Assembly: GCA_037074765.1 (NCBI GenBank)
Contig: JBAMDO010000436.1
Coordinates: 1 to 22,857, forward strand
Reading direction: 5' to 3'
Length of the DNA stretch: 22,857 nt
Origin: Mansonella perstans
Lineage: Eukaryota; Nematoda; Chromadorea; Rhabditida; Onchocercidae
Positions 21,289 to 22,857 of this stretch are shown piece after piece (positions within the stretch are counted from its first letter, which is position 1; the number at the start of each line of letters is the position of its first letter). The translations under genes were made by a program, and so were the position numbers. Under the pieces are notes generated by a model. The model was given only the letters and a program-made list of their open reading frames with translations. It made no database searches and was not told the origin of the DNA.

Positions 21289-22772
21289 CTAAAAGTATTA
21301 TTTTAGGAAAAGTTATTTGAACTTTGAACTTTCGATTTCTTTTTCATCTACTATAATTTGATGAAGAAATTTTCTAACCTCTAATATAGCGAATTGTAAA
21401 ATTAGCTGGTGCTTTCATTGCAACAGAAATTATATATAATTGATTAGTTGCCGAAATGATATTACCTGGTACAGCATTGCAACATTGCCTGTGATAATTC
21501 ATTCTACACACTTTATACATGATCTTTTCTTTTTGTTAGAATGAAATTTAAAAAAAATGAAATTTAATGAAATTTTTAAATAAACCTAAATCCAGTTTGT
21601 TCTAACATTGTTCCATGTTTTATCTCCAAATAATTATCAGCACATGATGAATCACATACATACGTCGCATCTAATACTTCTAAATGTACCTTACCATGTG
21701 GTGCCTATAAAATATATGAAATATTTGAAAAATTTAGTAAAATTTAATTTTTAATAAAATTTTTTGCGAAACTTACAAATACTCCGTTTTTAGAATTGTT
21801 ATTTAAAAAAATTGTTAGCAAAATTTAAATTTAATTTTTTGTTCTAAAAATTTTTGAATTAAATTTCTAGATTTGAATTAAATTTTTTGTTCCAATTTAT
21901 TTATATGAAAGTATTTGCTCCAAGAATTAATTTGAAAAAAATTTGTCAAAGTTAAGCATTATGTAAATTAAAATTTCTCACTAATTTTTATTAGTGCAAC
22001 AAACTTACAGTTATTCGCCAATAGCAATTTCCAACGATGCTATTTTTTAATGTAAGCCATATATCACTAGCTAATAGTTCACCACCACAACCAACTATGC
22101 TCAAATGAATAATTAAAACAGGTGCGTTTTCCATTCAAATTAATTCAAAGTAAGAAATTGATTTCATTATTTTTATTTTCAAATTGAGAATTAATTTTGA
22201 TTTGTTAAAAATTTTACTCAATCATCTAAAATAACGCAATAACTTTTATTACTGATTAAGATTATTATCATATATTAAGTACAAACTAGTATCAGTCTTT
22301 TGAACCATGCTAATTATATAATTAAACCCTAATTACCTAAGTAATTGAAGGCGAGAAATTGATTTCATTATTTTTATTTTCAAATTAAGAATTAATTTTT
22401 ATTTGTTAAGAATTTCATTCAATCATCAAGAATAACACAATGATTTTTGTTACTGACTAAGACTTATCATATATTAAGTACAAATATATTAAATGCAAAC
22501 AATTATCAGCCTTTTTGAAGTATGCTAATTATAATATAGTTCAACTCTAATTACTTAAGTAATTGAAAAAATTCGATCAATATGATTAATTAAATTTTTA
22601 GTAAAGAAATGCAAAAAAAAACGGACTAACAAACAAATATATTAATTACCGCTAGAAAGAGGTATACTTTCACAACGTAAACCGGTACTTCCTGATGGAC
22701 ATTTGCAAATGGCGCAATTTTGTGGATCTTCATAACCACCATTTAAACAATTCAGCTTCACTTTACATTTAT
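21074..22772 (-). CDS. Astacin-family metalloprotease (NAS type), C-terminal part: EGF-like, CUB and tail; 5' end outside window
   Basis: Astacins are secreted zinc endopeptidases; in nematodes many carry an EGF-like then a CUB domain after the catalytic domain and act on cuticle, hatching or moulting substrates. Exons in reading order: 22772-22650, 22094-22009, 21704-21586, 21488-21379, 21288-21074, with phases agreeing throughout (about 216 residues visible). The EGF has six cysteines (CKVKLNC, NGGY, NCAICKCPSG, GLRC), the nematode astacin pattern. The CUB runs from GCGGELLASDIW through CYWRITAPHGKVHLEV, C..SCADNYLEIKHG and TGFRQCC to FTIRYIRD. A tail with PKPPPAQW and GGITGLIG follows and ends at TAA. 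No thrombospondin repeat is visible. The zinc-binding HExxHxxGxxH region would be beyond the right edge, so activity cannot be judged. The member of the family is not determined. Confidence 0.85.
21379..21488 (-). CDS. Astacin gene exon: end of CUB domain
   Basis: Acceptor ATCACAG, donor AGAG|GTTAGA, phase 1. It encodes QCCNAVPGN to NFTIRYIR, the last strand of the CUB, with a CC pair and an N-F-T sequon. Confidence 0.87.
21586..21704 (-). CDS. Astacin gene exon: middle of CUB domain
   Basis: Acceptor TTTATAG, donor TTTAG|GTTTAT, phase 2. It encodes APHGKVHLEV, then VCDSSCADNYLEIKHG and EQTGF, the core beta strands of the CUB fold. Confidence 0.88.
22009..22094 (-). CDS. Astacin gene exon: start of CUB domain
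   Basis: Acceptor GAGCATAG, donor ACT|GTAAGT, phase 0. It encodes VGCGGELLASDIW to CYWRIT, with the first CUB cysteine pair. Confidence 0.85.
22154..22567. repeat. 201-bp tandem duplication in astacin intron
   Basis: Two diverged copies start with GAAATTGATTTCATTATT at 22154 and 22355. They share ATATTAAGTACAAA and end in TTACxTAAGTAATTGAA. The second copy carries a small insertion. Confidence 0.9.
22650..22772 (-). CDS. Astacin gene exon: EGF-like domain
   Basis: It encodes the whole six-cysteine EGF module. The donor is AGCG|GTAATT, phase 1. The upstream acceptor is ambiguous: AAAG at 22773-22774 and ATAG at 22782-22783 both keep the frame and differ by three codons. Confidence 0.82.
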
Positions 22773-22857
22773 CTTTAATTACTATTTTTAATTACTAGTT
22801 AGTGAGAAATGAAATATTTTAAATATTTTGCAAAAATTCAGCGTAAAATTAAGTTAT

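Noticed and set aside
22313..22345. Faint likeness to a spliced-leader sequence on the minus strand
   Set aside because: Only a few AT-rich bases agree, and the stretch is part of a local duplication.
1..22857. tRNA, rRNA or CRISPR
   Set aside because: No box A/B pairs with a cloverleaf, no rRNA-like high-GC block, and the repeats are tandem or simple, without regular unique spacers.

Overview
The window is very AT-rich nuclear DNA from a eukaryote, and a nematode fits best. It is densely intron-split, with short U-rich introns ending in TTTTCAG-like acceptors, and has many simple repeats. It holds an astacin protease of the nematode EGF-CUB type and a single worm-style Tweety gene. The base composition and intron sizes suggest a spirurid or filarial worm, but nothing here fixes the species. 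There are no bacterial operons, tRNAs, rRNAs or CRISPR arrays.

Left part (1 to about 11,980): no recognisable gene. It is intergenic (or a far-upstream intron or regulatory region). It carries (AAT)n, (TCA)n and (ATT)n microsatellites, long pyrimidine tracts, and a series of small local tandem duplications (102, 105, 205, 165, 142 and about 65 bp periods). Two stretches look exon-like (about 8,680-8,867 and 9,800-9,990), and a 42-nt block with perfect splice-type borders is duplicated at 10,624 and 10,766.

Centre (11,981 to 19,127, + strand): a complete Tweety-homologue (TTYH) membrane-protein gene. I resolved 12 coding exons with consistent phases, giving a 571-residue protein with five membrane segments, the conserved extracellular cysteines and the acidic DPF motif after the last membrane segment. 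A 21-codon upstream ORF in the same frame stops 3 nt before the main ATG. Exon 11 has two tandem acceptors, one of which leads straight to a stop.

Right part (21,074 to the right edge, - strand): the last five exons of an astacin-family metalloprotease, covering the EGF-like domain, the CUB domain and a proline-containing tail. The catalytic domain lies beyond the window. The two genes converge, with about 1.95 kb of AT-rich sequence between their stops. No functional link between them is implied by the sequence.
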